From JBLHGN01 sp047616325 (GTDB taxonomy: Bacteria; Pseudomonadota; Gammaproteobacteria; Pseudomonadales; Cellvibrionaceae), in the NCBI GenBank assembly GCA_047616325.1, contig JBLHGN010000026.1, positions 1 through 21,875 of the forward strand: a stretch of 21,875 bases of DNA, given 5' to 3'. Shown here piece by piece: positions 6,659-14,556 of this stretch. A program made the position numbers and the translations under genes. Within the stretch, counting starts at the first letter, position 1. The number at the start of each line of letters is the position of its first letter. The notes under the pieces are model-generated. The model was not told where the DNA came from and made no database searches. It saw only the letters and a program-made list of their open reading frames with translations.

Positions 6659-7945
6659 CTACCAACGGCGTTCCAAATGTTTACGCAACCATATTGCGAG
6701 CGTATTCATGGTTATCAAAAATGCCAAAAGCACCATTATGGCGGCTGAGGTACGCTCCATGAATGCCCGTTCTGGACTGTCGGCCCAAAGAAATATTTGA
6801 ACCGGTAATACAGTTGCAGGGTCACTTACAGAAGTAGGTATGTCTACAATAAAGGCAACCATGCCTATCATTAGCAACGGTGCGGTTTCACCTAGGGCTT
6901 GCGCCATGCCAAGAATGGCACCAGTCAACATACCAGGCATCGCCAAGGGCAGAACATGGTGCAATATAACTTGCATTTTTGAGGCACCCATTCCCATCGC
7001 AGCTTCCCTTATAGATGGCGGTACGGCTTTAATGGCGGCTCGGCTTGAAATAATTATTGTCGGCAAGGTCATAAGCGTAAGCACAAAACCACCCACCAGC
7101 GGAATTGAGCGTGGCATGCCAAAGAAGTTTAAGAAAATGGCCAAACCCAGCAAGCCAAATATAACCGAGGGGACGGCAGCGAGGTTATTAATATTTACCT
7201 CTATAAAATCGGTGAACCTATTTGTTTTGGCATATTCCTCTAAGTACACAGCTGAGGCAACACCAATGGGAAAAGATAGCGTTATCGTCACCGCCAAAGT
7301 AATAAGACTCCCCAAAAGAGCACCGAGAATACCGGCTTGCTCCGGCTCTGAGGAGTCACCGGTGGTAAAAAAGCCTGTATTGAATTGAGTTTCCAGTTGC
7401 GCATTATCAACCAGGCTCTCTACCCAAGAAACCTGAAAATCCTTTAAGCGTCCCAAAAATGGTTCGTCGCTGTCGCGGCTTTTAAAATACACATCAACGT
7501 CGTCGTCCGCCAACAACCAATAGGTAGCTGTAGTATTTAATAGTTCAGGGTACGACCTCATCCGTTTTTGCAGATCATAATTTGCACCCACGCTTACCAG
7601 AGAATACAGCGCTCGCTTTTCCTTGCGCTTTTTAACGGCGGGAAAGCGTTTGTCTAAGGCATTGCGAATCACCTTGTCATAGTTTGCCACTAACAATTGA
7701 TTTTCATCTGTAACGTCTGAAATTTCCAGCAAGTCACTGTCTAGGCTAATTTCCAACTGAATATGCGTTTGGCGAAACGCGCCTATACCATTGCCTACGA
7801 TTTGAAATAACAAAGCGAATAAAACGATAATACCAATGGCAACCGAGACAATACCGTAGGCATGAAAACGCTTTTCTGCCCGATAGCGTTTGGCCAAGGT
7901 CTTCTGAACGCGCTCGGCGGTTGTTAGTGGATGCGATTTACTCAT
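6659..7945 (-). CDS. pstA: PstA, phosphate ABC transporter permease with DUF3333 domain
   Basis: PstA is one of the two membrane channel subunits for phosphate import. At 428 residues it is the long form. It has a cytoplasmic basic N terminus, a first helix at about 31-52, then a periplasmic DUF3333-type domain (about 60-205) absent from the short E. coli protein (296 residues). A binding-protein-dependent permease domain follows from about 207 (GALLGSLITLAVTITLSFPIG). The coupling loop that docks on PstB is seen in AAIKAVPPSIREAAMGMGAS (303-322) with LPLAMPGMLTGAILG after it. The ATG lies 8 bp inside the end of pstC, so the two are translationally coupled and probably made in equal amounts. 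The 80-bp gap to pstB is the largest inside pstCAB-phoU and holds no obvious structure. Confidence 0.97.
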   Translation of the reverse strand: MSKSHPLTTAERVQKTLAKRYRAEKRFHAYGIVSVAIGIIVLFALLFQIVGNGIGAFRQTHIQLEISLDSDLLEISDVTDENQLLVANYDKVIRNALDKRFPAVKKRKEKRALYSLVSVGANYDLQKRMRSYPELLNTTATYWLLADDDVDVYFKSRDSDEPFLGRLKDFQVSWVESLVDNAQLETQFNTGFFTTGDSSEPEQAGILGALLGSLITLAVTITLSFPIGVASAVYLEEYAKTNRFTDFIEVNINNLAAVPSVIFGLLGLAIFLNFFGMPRSIPLVGGFVLTLMTLPTIIISSRAAIKAVPPSIREAAMGMGASKMQVILHHVLPLAMPGMLTGAILGMAQALGETAPLLMIGMVAFIVDIPTSVSDPATVLPVQIFLWADSPERAFMERTSAAIMVLLAFLITMNTLAIWLRKHLERRW

Positions 7946-9335
7946 ACTGTTCTCGATATTTTCTTACTACGTGCAATGATATGTAATTTAACGATAAGGT
8001 GACCAAAAAAAGCATCAGGCCCAGAGCAAATGCGGCCAAAGTTTTTGGTGAATCAAATTCTTGATCGCCAACCAACAGGGTAACAATTTGCACCGTTACG
8101 GTGGTTACCGAGTCGAGCGGATTGGCCGTGAGCCTAGCCGCTAAGCCCGCCGCCATTACTACGATCATCGTTTCGCCGATAGCTCTGGATGCGGCCAATA
8201 AAACACTGCCTACAATGCCGGGTAATGCGGCGGGAATAACTACCCGCTTAATGACTTCAGATTTTGTTGAACCCAAACCTAAGGCGCCGTCTCGCAACGA
8301 TTGTGGCACGGCACTGATAACATCATCGGAGAGAGATGAGACAAAGGGAATGATCATAACGCCCATCACCAGGCCCGCCGCTAAAGCACTTTCTGATGTT
8401 ACGGTTAGGTATTCATTTAAACCAATAGCTAGGGCCGCGTCGCGAATAAAAGGTGCTACGGTAAGCGCGGCAATAAAACCGTAAACCACCGTGGGGATAC
8501 CCGCCAATATTTCCAATAAGGGTTTAATGGTTGAGCGAACTTTTCTGGGAGCATATTCAGATAAGTAAATAGCCGACATTAAGCCAGTGGGTACGGCCAC
8601 TACCATGGCTATAGAGGCTATGAGAAGCGTACCGGCAAACAGCGGCACAGCACCAAAACTACTTTCGCCGGTTACCTGGTCAACTCGCATCGCCGATTGC
8701 GGGCTCCACTCAAGCCCAAACAAAAATTCGCTTAAGGGCACGGAATGGAAAAAGCGTATCGACTCAAATAGCACGGAGAAAACAATGCCAACCGTGGTTA
8801 AAATGGCGATGCAAGAACAGCCTAGCAGGGCATTGCGAAATATATTTTCTACACTCACTCGAGCGCGCATGTCGGGCTGTATTCGCATCCAGGCCAAAAA
8901 CGTCACCACCAACATCAATAGAACAACGACGATACTAATCAGCCAGAGGCTGTACTTTTGGCAAGTAAGAACAAAATTGGCCGCCTTAATGATGTAGCTG
9001 GGAGCATCACCCACATGCTGACCGTAGGCAACGTTATATATTTTGTTTAACAGTAGGCCAATTTCATTTTCGTCTGTTGCCCCTATTTCGCTGGGCAGCT
9101 CCAGAACCACCAAGGCTTCAATAATATCCGATTGAAAAATGCCCCATAGCCCGACGAGAAAAATCGCAGGCAAACCAGCCCATAGCGCAGTGATCAAGCC
9201 ATAATAGTTTGGCAGTGAGTTGAGCTGAGAGATGCCGCCTATATTGCGAGACAAGGCGATTGAACGGTCGCGGCCAAGAAAAAAAGCAGCGATCAAAATA
9301 GCGCTCATTAAAACCAACAAAATTGACGTATTCAT
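7938..9335 (-). CDS. pstC: PstC, phosphate ABC transporter permease (long form)
   Basis: PstC pairs with PstA to form the phosphate channel. The 465-residue protein exceeds E. coli PstC (319) because of an N-terminal extension with helices at about 3-20, 45-67 and 124-150. The conserved region follows, with a helix at 168-190, the periplasmic stretch RFFHSVPLSEFLFGLEWSP (194-212), GAVPLFAGTLLIASIAMVVAVP (228-249) and the PstB-coupling loop SAVPQSLRDGALGLGSTKSE (341-360). Such long PstC forms are usual in Pseudomonas-like and marine gammaproteobacteria. GGGAG lies only 3 bases before the ATG at 9335, an unusually tight Shine-Dalgarno spacing. The gene follows pstS after 137 bp containing a strong hairpin (9411-9436) and overlaps pstA by 8 bp. 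Confidence 0.97.
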   Translation of the reverse strand: MNTSILLVLMSAILIAAFFLGRDRSIALSRNIGGISQLNSLPNYYGLITALWAGLPAIFLVGLWGIFQSDIIEALVVLELPSEIGATDENEIGLLLNKIYNVAYGQHVGDAPSYIIKAANFVLTCQKYSLWLISIVVVLLMLVVTFLAWMRIQPDMRARVSVENIFRNALLGCSCIAILTTVGIVFSVLFESIRFFHSVPLSEFLFGLEWSPQSAMRVDQVTGESSFGAVPLFAGTLLIASIAMVVAVPTGLMSAIYLSEYAPRKVRSTIKPLLEILAGIPTVVYGFIAALTVAPFIRDAALAIGLNEYLTVTSESALAAGLVMGVMIIPFVSSLSDDVISAVPQSLRDGALGLGSTKSEVIKRVVIPAALPGIVGSVLLAASRAIGETMIVVMAAGLAARLTANPLDSVTTVTVQIVTLLVGDQEFDSPKTLAAFALGLMLFLVTLSLNYISLHVVRKYREQYE

Positions 9336-9410
9336 GAACTCCCACTGCTTTATAGATATGCAATGATTCGATAACTACATTATTGAATCAAGAATGCGTA
9401 AGTAAATAAA

Positions 9411-9436
9411 CGCCACTCTGACGAATCAGGGTGGCG
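9411..9436 (-). promoter_or_regulatory. UUCG-loop hairpin between pstS and pstC
   Basis: On the minus strand CGCCACCCTGA and TCAGAGTGGCG form an 11-bp stem with one G-U pair around the tetraloop TTCG. It is followed by the broken T-rich run TTTATTTACTT. It resembles a leaky terminator or a 3'-end stabiliser that would leave more pstS than pstCAB mRNA, fitting the excess of binding protein needed by such transporters. Function is inferred. Confidence 0.7.
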
Positions 9437-9472
9437 TAGTGCAACTAATAAATTTTATGCCATAAGTGTGAG

Positions 9473-10519
9473 CTATAGGCTTTTTAGTATTTCGCCTTTA
9501 GCCACACTAGCACCAATTTCTTTTCGTTTATCAACATTGAGAGATATCAAACCCTTATCGGTAAGGTAACCTTCGTCACCCCAGGCTTTTTCACTGGTAA
9601 ATTCATCCAAGTATTCTTTGATGCCTGGAATTACACCCATATGACCCTTTTTAACATAAAAATAGAGGGGGCGAGATACAGCATAGCGGCCATCGGAGAT
9701 CGTTTCAAACTCTGGATCACTGCCATCAATTGCAGAGGCCTGCACCTTGTCGCTATTTTGGTCGAGAAAACTAAATCCAAAAATACCCAGCGCATTCTCG
9801 TTTGCATCTAATTTTTGCACAATCAAATTATCATTTTCACCCGCCTCAATAAAGGCACCGTCTTCGCGAAGAATATGACAGATTTCTTTAAACTTGCCTT
9901 TATTGGATTTTTTGAGGCTTGCTAACCAAGGTATTTGCTTACATCCACCCTCCATTGCCAACTCAACAAACGCATCGCGCGTACCCGAGGTGGTGGGTGG
10001 ACCGAGCACTTCTATCTTAGTGGCTGGCAGCGCAGCATTTACTTGCTTCCAAGTAGCATAAGGATTATCGACTAAGGTCTCGCTACCATTGGGGTTGGGT
10101 ACTTTTTTTGCCAGCGCCAGAAAGATATCTTTAGTGGACAGTGACATCTTTGGTGCATTTATTGAGTTGGCCAATACGATACCGTCGTAGCCGAAGAGAA
10201 CCTCAATAATTTCACTAACGCCGTTAGCTTTACACATTTCAAATTCAGTGCTTTTAATGCGGCGTGAGGCATTTGAAATGTCGGGATGGGACACGCCCAA
10301 ACCTTTACAGAATTCTTTGAAACCACCACCCGTTCCTATCGATTCTACGGTGGGGGTCTTAAATGAGGTGGTTTTTCCAAAACGCTCGGCCACAACTTTT
10401 GAAAAAGGAAATACTGTTGATGACCCCACAATACTTATGGAATCTCTTCCTGCAGAATACGCAGTGGTAGAGGCAAGGAGGGCGATGCTGACGGCGATAT
10501 TAGGTAAAAATTTCTTCAT
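9473..10519 (-). CDS. pstS: PstS, periplasmic phosphate-binding protein
   Basis: PstS captures phosphate in the periplasm and delivers it to PstCA. The 348-residue product begins with a signal peptide (MKKFLPNIAVSIALLASTTAYSA, probable cleavage after A23). Ligand-binding segments of the PBP-like family follow: GSSTVFPFS (32-40), SIGTGGGFKEFC (60-71), the DISNASRRI strand (80-88) and TSGTRDAF (177-184), where the Ser/Thr/Arg/Asp residues hold the phosphate oxyanion. It has four or more cysteines (C71, C96 and others), as in long PstS proteins of marine gammaproteobacteria. The ATG at 10519 is preceded by GGAG with 7-nt spacing. This GGAG can pair with CTCC directly before the ATG in a small 3-nt-loop hairpin, which may tune initiation. 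It is first in the pst operon, behind a Pho-box promoter. Confidence 0.97.
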   Translation of the reverse strand: MKKFLPNIAVSIALLASTTAYSAGRDSISIVGSSTVFPFSKVVAERFGKTTSFKTPTVESIGTGGGFKEFCKGLGVSHPDISNASRRIKSTEFEMCKANGVSEIIEVLFGYDGIVLANSINAPKMSLSTKDIFLALAKKVPNPNGSETLVDNPYATWKQVNAALPATKIEVLGPPTTSGTRDAFVELAMEGGCKQIPWLASLKKSNKGKFKEICHILREDGAFIEAGENDNLIVQKLDANENALGIFGFSFLDQNSDKVQASAIDGSDPEFETISDGRYAVSRPLYFYVKKGHMGVIPGIKEYLDEFTSEKAWGDEGYLTDKGLISLNVDKRKEIGASVAKGEILKSL

Positions 10520-10581
10520 GGAGGTACTCCAAACAATGGATTGTCAATTTCTAAACTTAAGGCAAGGCCTTATGCGCTTGC

Positions 10582-10615
10582 ATGCTAGCCTTCAATTATG
10601 ACAATTTTGTTACAC
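10582..10615 (-). promoter_or_regulatory. Pho-box promoter of the pst operon
   Basis: On the minus strand GTGTAAC-AAAA-TTGTCAT (10615-10598) has the PhoB layout of two 7-mers spaced by 4 bp, and the second copy matches CTGTCAT at 6 of 7 positions. Exactly 10 bp further on, TAGCAT (10587-10582) fits a -10 element, the usual geometry of PhoB-dependent promoters, where the Pho box replaces the -35. Transcription would start about 55-60 bp before the pstS ATG. Confidence 0.78.
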
Positions 10616-10651
10616 GCTCCAAGCGAGCATTGTGAAATTTAGGATTACTTA

Positions 10652-10747
10652 ATGCCCGGACTTAAACAGGCACTAACAGCGTCACAGGAAACAGAATCAC
10701 GGAAAGTAACGCACAAAAGCCATGACTATAAGCCATTGATTTTATAG
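10652..10747 (+). CDS. Possible 31-residue ORF divergent from pstS
   Basis: A plus-strand ATG at 10652 has AGGA seven bases upstream and opens 31 codons (MPGLKQALTASQETESRK and on) ending in TAG. No promoter, domain or homologue is recognised. It lies between the pst promoter and the end of pit, and is the only thing in that 352-bp gap with even weak coding support. Chance is a likely explanation. Confidence 0.15.
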   Translation: MPGLKQALTASQETESRKVTHKSHDYKPLIL

Positions 10748-10871
10748 ACATTCCCACCTGGAACCGACTATTATTTGAACTAATAACTCACCCCTATGAG
10801 CCCCCCCCTCCACCACTTCTACCATCCACACATCTTGCAAAGGCCTTTTGCTGCCCAAGCAAGTGAAAAAA
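10748..10871. other. Spacer downstream of pit
   Basis: This stretch contains a run of eight C (10801-10808) and a short GC palindrome, GCAAAGGCCTTTTGC (around 10838-10852), 20-35 bp beyond the pit stop. No T-tract follows on the minus strand, so I cannot call a normal intrinsic terminator between pit and the pst promoter. Confidence 0.4.
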
Positions 10872-12146
10872 TTATGAAAAAATGGCTTTTAATGTAAAGA
10901 AAAACAGGATGGAAAGAGCCGCGCCTGCGGGCAAGGTAATTAACCATGACAAGAATATTGAGCCGATAACTTTGAGATTGAGTGCGCCGATACCTCGCGC
11001 CAAGCCAACCCCCAGCACAGCCCCCACCAAGGTATGGGTTGTGGAGACAGGCAAACCAAACGCCGATGCCATCACTACCGTTGCGGCCGCCCCCAACTCT
11101 GCGGCGAAGCCTCGACTCGGGGTAAGCTCGGTAATCTTTTTACCGACGGTGGCCATCACCTTATAACCGTAAGTGGCCAAACCGAGCACAATACCGGCGC
11201 CACCCAACAATAAAATCCAGTGGGGCATGGCCGCCTTAACGCCAACCGCCCCATTTTTTAGAACACTGACAATGGCAGCCAAAGGACCCACCGCGTTGGC
11301 CACATCGTTTGAACCGTGAGCAAACGCCATTGCACACGCGGTAAACACCATAAGTACAGCAAATATTTTTTCTACATTGGCAAAGCGGTTGCCGCTCTCC
11401 TCTATTTCATCCATTTTTACTTTGGAGAGAAAGTAGATACCTATCAGCGCTACAAATATGCCTATTCCCGCGGCAATAAGCATCGTTTGACCAAAGCCAA
11501 TGGAAATAGATAGGTCTTTAAATACGTGTTTCAGGCCTTTCAACAGCGTCACCATCGCAATCAAAAAGCCAACCGCAAACATATAGACGGGAATGTAGCG
11601 ACGGGCATTGGCCATGGGCTGCGCCGTATTAAATATGAACTTTTGAACACTCATAAATAGAAGAAACGACATGGTGCCAGCAAGCACAGGGGAAACCACC
11701 CAACTAGCAACAATGTTACCCACCTTGCCCCACGCCACGGCGTCAAAGGAAATGCCCACAGCGGCAAAGCCAACAATGGCCCCGACAATGGAATGCGTAG
11801 TAGACACCGGCCAGCCCCACATGCTGGCAAAAAATAGCCACGTACCTGCAGCGAGAAGCGCGGAAAGCATGCCATAAACCAATAATTCCGGTGTTTCCGA
11901 GAAAATCATTGGGTCGATAATACCTTTGCGAATAGTCGAGGTGACCTCGCCCCCGGCAAGATAGGCGCCAAGGAATTCAAACACCATGGCAATGACAATG
12001 GCCTGACGAATGGTGAGTGCACCCGACCCTACTGAGGTTCCCATAGCATTGGCAACATCGTTGGCACCAACCCCCCAGGCCATAAACAAACCAAAAGCAC
12101 AGGCCAAAATAAGCAGTATGGTGCCGTAATCTGAAAGTACAGACAT
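10872..12146 (-). CDS. pit: PiT-family low-affinity phosphate permease
   Basis: This is a secondary inner-membrane transporter that takes up phosphate (as metal-phosphate or with protons or sodium). The 424-residue protein shows the inverted-repeat PiT architecture: GANDVANAMGTSVGSG (27-42) in the first half and HGSNDVANAVGPL (277-289) in the second, each paired with a PVSTTH motif (113-118 and 366-371) that belongs to the substrate site. Ten to twelve helices are predicted, with a hydrophilic central loop KVKMDEIEESGNRFANVEK at about 242-260. The ATG at 12146 has AGGA about nine bases upstream. The DUF47 gene lies 40 bp upstream on the same strand, the usual partner arrangement. No Pho box is evident before the pair, consistent with a housekeeping role opposite to the neighbouring pst operon. 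Whether it is PitA-like or sodium-coupled cannot be told. Confidence 0.95.
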   Translation of the reverse strand: MSVLSDYGTILLILACAFGLFMAWGVGANDVANAMGTSVGSGALTIRQAIVIAMVFEFLGAYLAGGEVTSTIRKGIIDPMIFSETPELLVYGMLSALLAAGTWLFFASMWGWPVSTTHSIVGAIVGFAAVGISFDAVAWGKVGNIVASWVVSPVLAGTMSFLLFMSVQKFIFNTAQPMANARRYIPVYMFAVGFLIAMVTLLKGLKHVFKDLSISIGFGQTMLIAAGIGIFVALIGIYFLSKVKMDEIEESGNRFANVEKIFAVLMVFTACAMAFAHGSNDVANAVGPLAAIVSVLKNGAVGVKAAMPHWILLLGGAGIVLGLATYGYKVMATVGKKITELTPSRGFAAELGAAATVVMASAFGLPVSTTHTLVGAVLGVGLARGIGALNLKVIGSIFLSWLITLPAGAALSILFFFTLKAIFS

Positions 12147-12186
12147 AAGTGGGTTCCTACTAGATAGTCTTAAAGAAAGGGGAAGG

Positions 12187-12867
12187 TTAGCGAGCGAGAA
12201 GCAGTAGCAGTCGGCTACCTACTTTTTGTGAATTATCGGCCAGCTCGCCGATAAATTCGATCGCGCGATATAGAAACATAACCTCTACCGGCGGCAGTTC
12301 GGATTCAAGCTGAAACAAACCGGCACGCATGGTTCTCTCGTGACCATCGGCCTTCTTTTCGAGATCATTAAGTTCTTCAACGAGCTTTTCGACGATAGTC
12401 AATTCGCGACCACTGAAGCCAGACTCGAGTAACTCGTCTAGCTCATGAATGGCGCTTAAAGCTTTTTTTGCCGTCGCGATAGAGGTGGATAAAAACTCCA
12501 CAAGATTACTTTGTAATTCTTGTGGAAAGGCCATTTTACGACCGAGCATAAGACCTGCAATATCTTTTGAAATATTGGCAATTTTATCTTGTACGGTGAG
12601 CAGCTCTAACAAGTCGCCACGGGGAACAGGTAAAAACAGACTTTTAGGCAGATGTAGCCGCAAGTTTCTTTTTAAGTCGTCGGCTCGGTTTTCGATATCG
12701 CAAATAGTGTCGTAAACCTCACTGGCCTGCTGCCATTGCCCCTGTTTAGAAGCTTCGATGAATTTCAACAGTTCATCGGCTGCAGAGGTTGAAACCTCCA
12801 TATGCTCTTGTATGGGCCTGATAGGGGATTTTCCGAATAGCTCAATAAGTGTGTTTTTTATCGCCAT
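12187..12867 (-). CDS. DUF47 (PhoU-like) partner of the PiT permease
   Basis: DUF47 proteins are cytoplasmic helical bundles related to PhoU, encoded beside PiT permeases in many bacteria and thought to control their activity. The 226-residue product is nearly all helical. It shows the family start (FGKSPIRPIQEHME, 11-24), the acidic metal-type motif CDIENRADDLKRNLRLHLPK (56-75), and FLPVPRGDLLELLTVQDKIANIS (78-100). A second acidic motif, LNDLEKKADGHER, lies further along, matching the duplicated E..AD pattern of PhoU. The start ATG at 12867 is 10 bp inside a small upstream ORF, so initiation is probably coupled to that frame. It precedes pit by 40 bp. Direct regulation of PiT by this protein is inferred from family context. 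Confidence 0.92.
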   Translation of the reverse strand: MAIKNTLIELFGKSPIRPIQEHMEVSTSAADELLKFIEASKQGQWQQASEVYDTICDIENRADDLKRNLRLHLPKSLFLPVPRGDLLELLTVQDKIANISKDIAGLMLGRKMAFPQELQSNLVEFLSTSIATAKKALSAIHELDELLESGFSGRELTIVEKLVEELNDLEKKADGHERTMRAGLFQLESELPPVEVMFLYRAIEFIGELADNSQKVGSRLLLLLAR

Positions 12868-13043
12868 TGTTCTTCGTCCGAGTTCTTATTATTGATCTTT
12901 GAAATTCTCGCTGCATGCCGACGCGGAAGTTTGCCGGCTGGCAGAATCGCTGATTTTGTTGTGGCTGTCAAAGCTTTATTGGCGTCGATTTTGCCTATCA
13001 GAGCCATCGAAAAGTCGTCAAACCAGTTAGCCATTCGCATCAT
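12858..13043 (-). CDS. Small ORF between der and the DUF47 gene
   Basis: A 61-residue frame (from the ATG at 13043) fills nearly all the space between der and DUF47 and overlaps the DUF47 start by 10 bp in another frame, a pattern typical of coupled operon genes. GGA lies 8 nt before the chosen ATG; an ATG three codons earlier (13052) overlaps that GGA, and another lies two codons further in. The product starts MRMANWFDDFSMALIGKIDA, then becomes basic (GKLPRRHAARISK) and ends acidic/polar (NSDEEQWR). No signal peptide, helix pair or known domain is seen and I do not recognise it. The ATG lies 37 bp after the der stop, so der, this ORF, DUF47 and pit may share one transcript. It could be a real small protein or a leader that sets DUF47 translation. 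Confidence 0.5.
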   Translation of the reverse strand: MMRMANWFDDFSMALIGKIDANKALTATTKSAILPAGKLPRRHAARISKINNKNSDEEQWR

Positions 13044-13079
13044 TACGTACATCCAAAAATGCAGAACCCCACAATATCA

Positions 13080-14468
13080 TTACTTTTTCTTGGAGTGCTT
13101 CATCAAACGGCGCTTCTTGCTTATTTGTCGCTCTGTGAGTTTGTTTTTGCGATCCGCAAAGGGGTTATCACCCTGCTTAAATTCTATGCGAATGGGTGTT
13201 CCATGTAACTTTAGAGCTCGCCGAAAGGTTTTTTCAAGATATTTTTCATAGTGGCTAGGCACTTCGGAGGTTTGATTGCCGTGAATCACGATGATGGGGG
13301 GATTGTGACCACCGGCATGCGCATAACGCAATTTGATTCTACGACCACGCACCAGTGGCGGCTGGTGACCGCTAACAGCATCTTCGAGCACCTTGGTGAG
13401 GAAGCTAGCCGAAAATCGCTCGGTGGCCGACTTAAAGGCTTTTTCAACCGACTTATACAGATTGCCAACGCCGGTACCGTGCAAAGCCGAGATAAAGTGA
13501 AGATCGGCAAAATCAACAAATCGCAGGCGTCGCTCCAACTCGGACTTAATAAAATCCTTATGATCGTCTTCGAGGCCATCCCACTTGTTTAGCGCAATCA
13601 CCAGCGCGCGACCGCTGTCGATGGCCTGCCCCATAATGTGTAGATCTTGGTCTACCAAGCCCTCTTGGCAATCGACAACTAAAATAACCACATTGGCATC
13701 ATCGATGGCTTGTAAGGTTTTAATTATAGAGAATTTTTCCACCGTCAAGGCCACATTTTTGCGGCGCCGCACTCCGGCGGTATCGATTATGGTGTAGGGC
13801 TCACCGTGGCGTTCGTATTGAATGTAGATGCTGTCGCGTGTGGTTCCAGGCTGATCGAACACCACCACCCGGTCTTCGCCTAGCATTCGGTTGACCAGGG
13901 TTGACTTGCCAACATTGGGACGACCGATGATGGCCATTTTAATGCCCCGTGGCGCCAAGGTTTCAACTTCATCCGTTTCGGGAATTTCACTGAGAACGGT
14001 TTCAATAAGGCTGGTAACACCGCGACCGTGAGCGGCGGCAACCGGGTGTACCTCGCCCAGACCTAATTCGTAAAAAGGCGCTATGGCGACATCCGCGTTG
14101 AGGCCGTCAACTTTGTTGGCCACTACATAAGCACGCTTACCAAGGGTTCGTATGTGATCAGCTATCGCCTGATCGGTGACAGTGAGGCCATCGCGAGAAT
14201 CCACCAGGAACAGGACGATATCCGCTTCCACAATCGCCAGACGCGACTGATCGGCCATGGCGCTGTCAATGCCCATTTCGTCTCCGCTTATGCCGCCGGT
14301 ATCCACCAGCATAAAGCGTTTGCCGGCCACTGTCGCCTCACCGTATTTACGATCGCGGGTGAGACCTGAGTAGTTAGCCACGATGGCATCTCGACTGCCA
14401 GTCAATCGGTTGAACAGGGTGGATTTTCCTACATTGGGCCGGCCAACAAGGGCGATAGTCGAAATCAT
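13080..14468 (-). CDS. der: Der (EngA), double GTPase for 50S ribosome assembly
   Basis: Der is an essential cytoplasmic GTPase with two tandem G domains that acts in late assembly of the 50S subunit. The 462-residue protein shows both. G domain 1 has GRPNVGKST (9-17), DTGG (56-59) and NKVD (118-121). G domain 2 has GRPNVGKST (182-190), DTAG (229-232) and NKWD (294-297). A KH-like RNA-binding domain follows (about 355-440, with RRIKLRYAHAGGHNPPIIVIHGN), and a lysine-rich tail ends in SKKK. Length is slightly less than E. coli Der (490) because the linker between the G domains is short. The ATG at 14468 has GAG seven bases upstream and follows a leader with overlapping hairpins. It is the last gene of the rlmN-der block. 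Confidence 0.98.
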   Translation of the reverse strand: MISTIALVGRPNVGKSTLFNRLTGSRDAIVANYSGLTRDRKYGEATVAGKRFMLVDTGGISGDEMGIDSAMADQSRLAIVEADIVLFLVDSRDGLTVTDQAIADHIRTLGKRAYVVANKVDGLNADVAIAPFYELGLGEVHPVAAAHGRGVTSLIETVLSEIPETDEVETLAPRGIKMAIIGRPNVGKSTLVNRMLGEDRVVVFDQPGTTRDSIYIQYERHGEPYTIIDTAGVRRRKNVALTVEKFSIIKTLQAIDDANVVILVVDCQEGLVDQDLHIMGQAIDSGRALVIALNKWDGLEDDHKDFIKSELERRLRFVDFADLHFISALHGTGVGNLYKSVEKAFKSATERFSASFLTKVLEDAVSGHQPPLVRGRRIKLRYAHAGGHNPPIIVIHGNQTSEVPSHYEKYLEKTFRRALKLHGTPIRIEFKQGDNPFADRKNKLTERQISKKRRLMKHSKKK

Positions 14469-14486
14469 TGTGAACTCTTTTAATGG

Positions 14487-14519
14487 GGGTATTTACCCGC
14501 GCAGTTTACGCGGGTTTTT
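14487..14519. promoter_or_regulatory. Two overlapping hairpins in the der leader, terminator-like on the plus strand
   Basis: ACCCGCG (14495-14501) and CGCGGGT (14509-14515) form a perfect 7-bp stem, followed on the plus strand only by TTTT. A second stem, GGGTA-TT-TACCC (14487-14498), shares the bases ACCC, so the two cannot form together. In the der mRNA (minus strand) there is no U-tract; the pair lies 19-47 nt before the der ATG and could act as a structural switch. On the plus strand it would stop antisense transcription leaving der. Both roles are inferred. Confidence 0.5.
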
Positions 14520-14556
14520 GCAGAATGTGACAACATCATTTTTTAAGGCATCGTTT

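Noticed and set aside
6840..7388. Long plus-strand ORFs opposite pstA, pstC and other genes
   Set aside because: They mirror the codon structure of strongly conserved minus-strand genes and show no independent motifs.
10836..10855. Intrinsic terminator after pit
   Set aside because: The GCAAAGGCCTTTTGC palindrome is short with almost no loop, and no T-tract follows on the minus strand.
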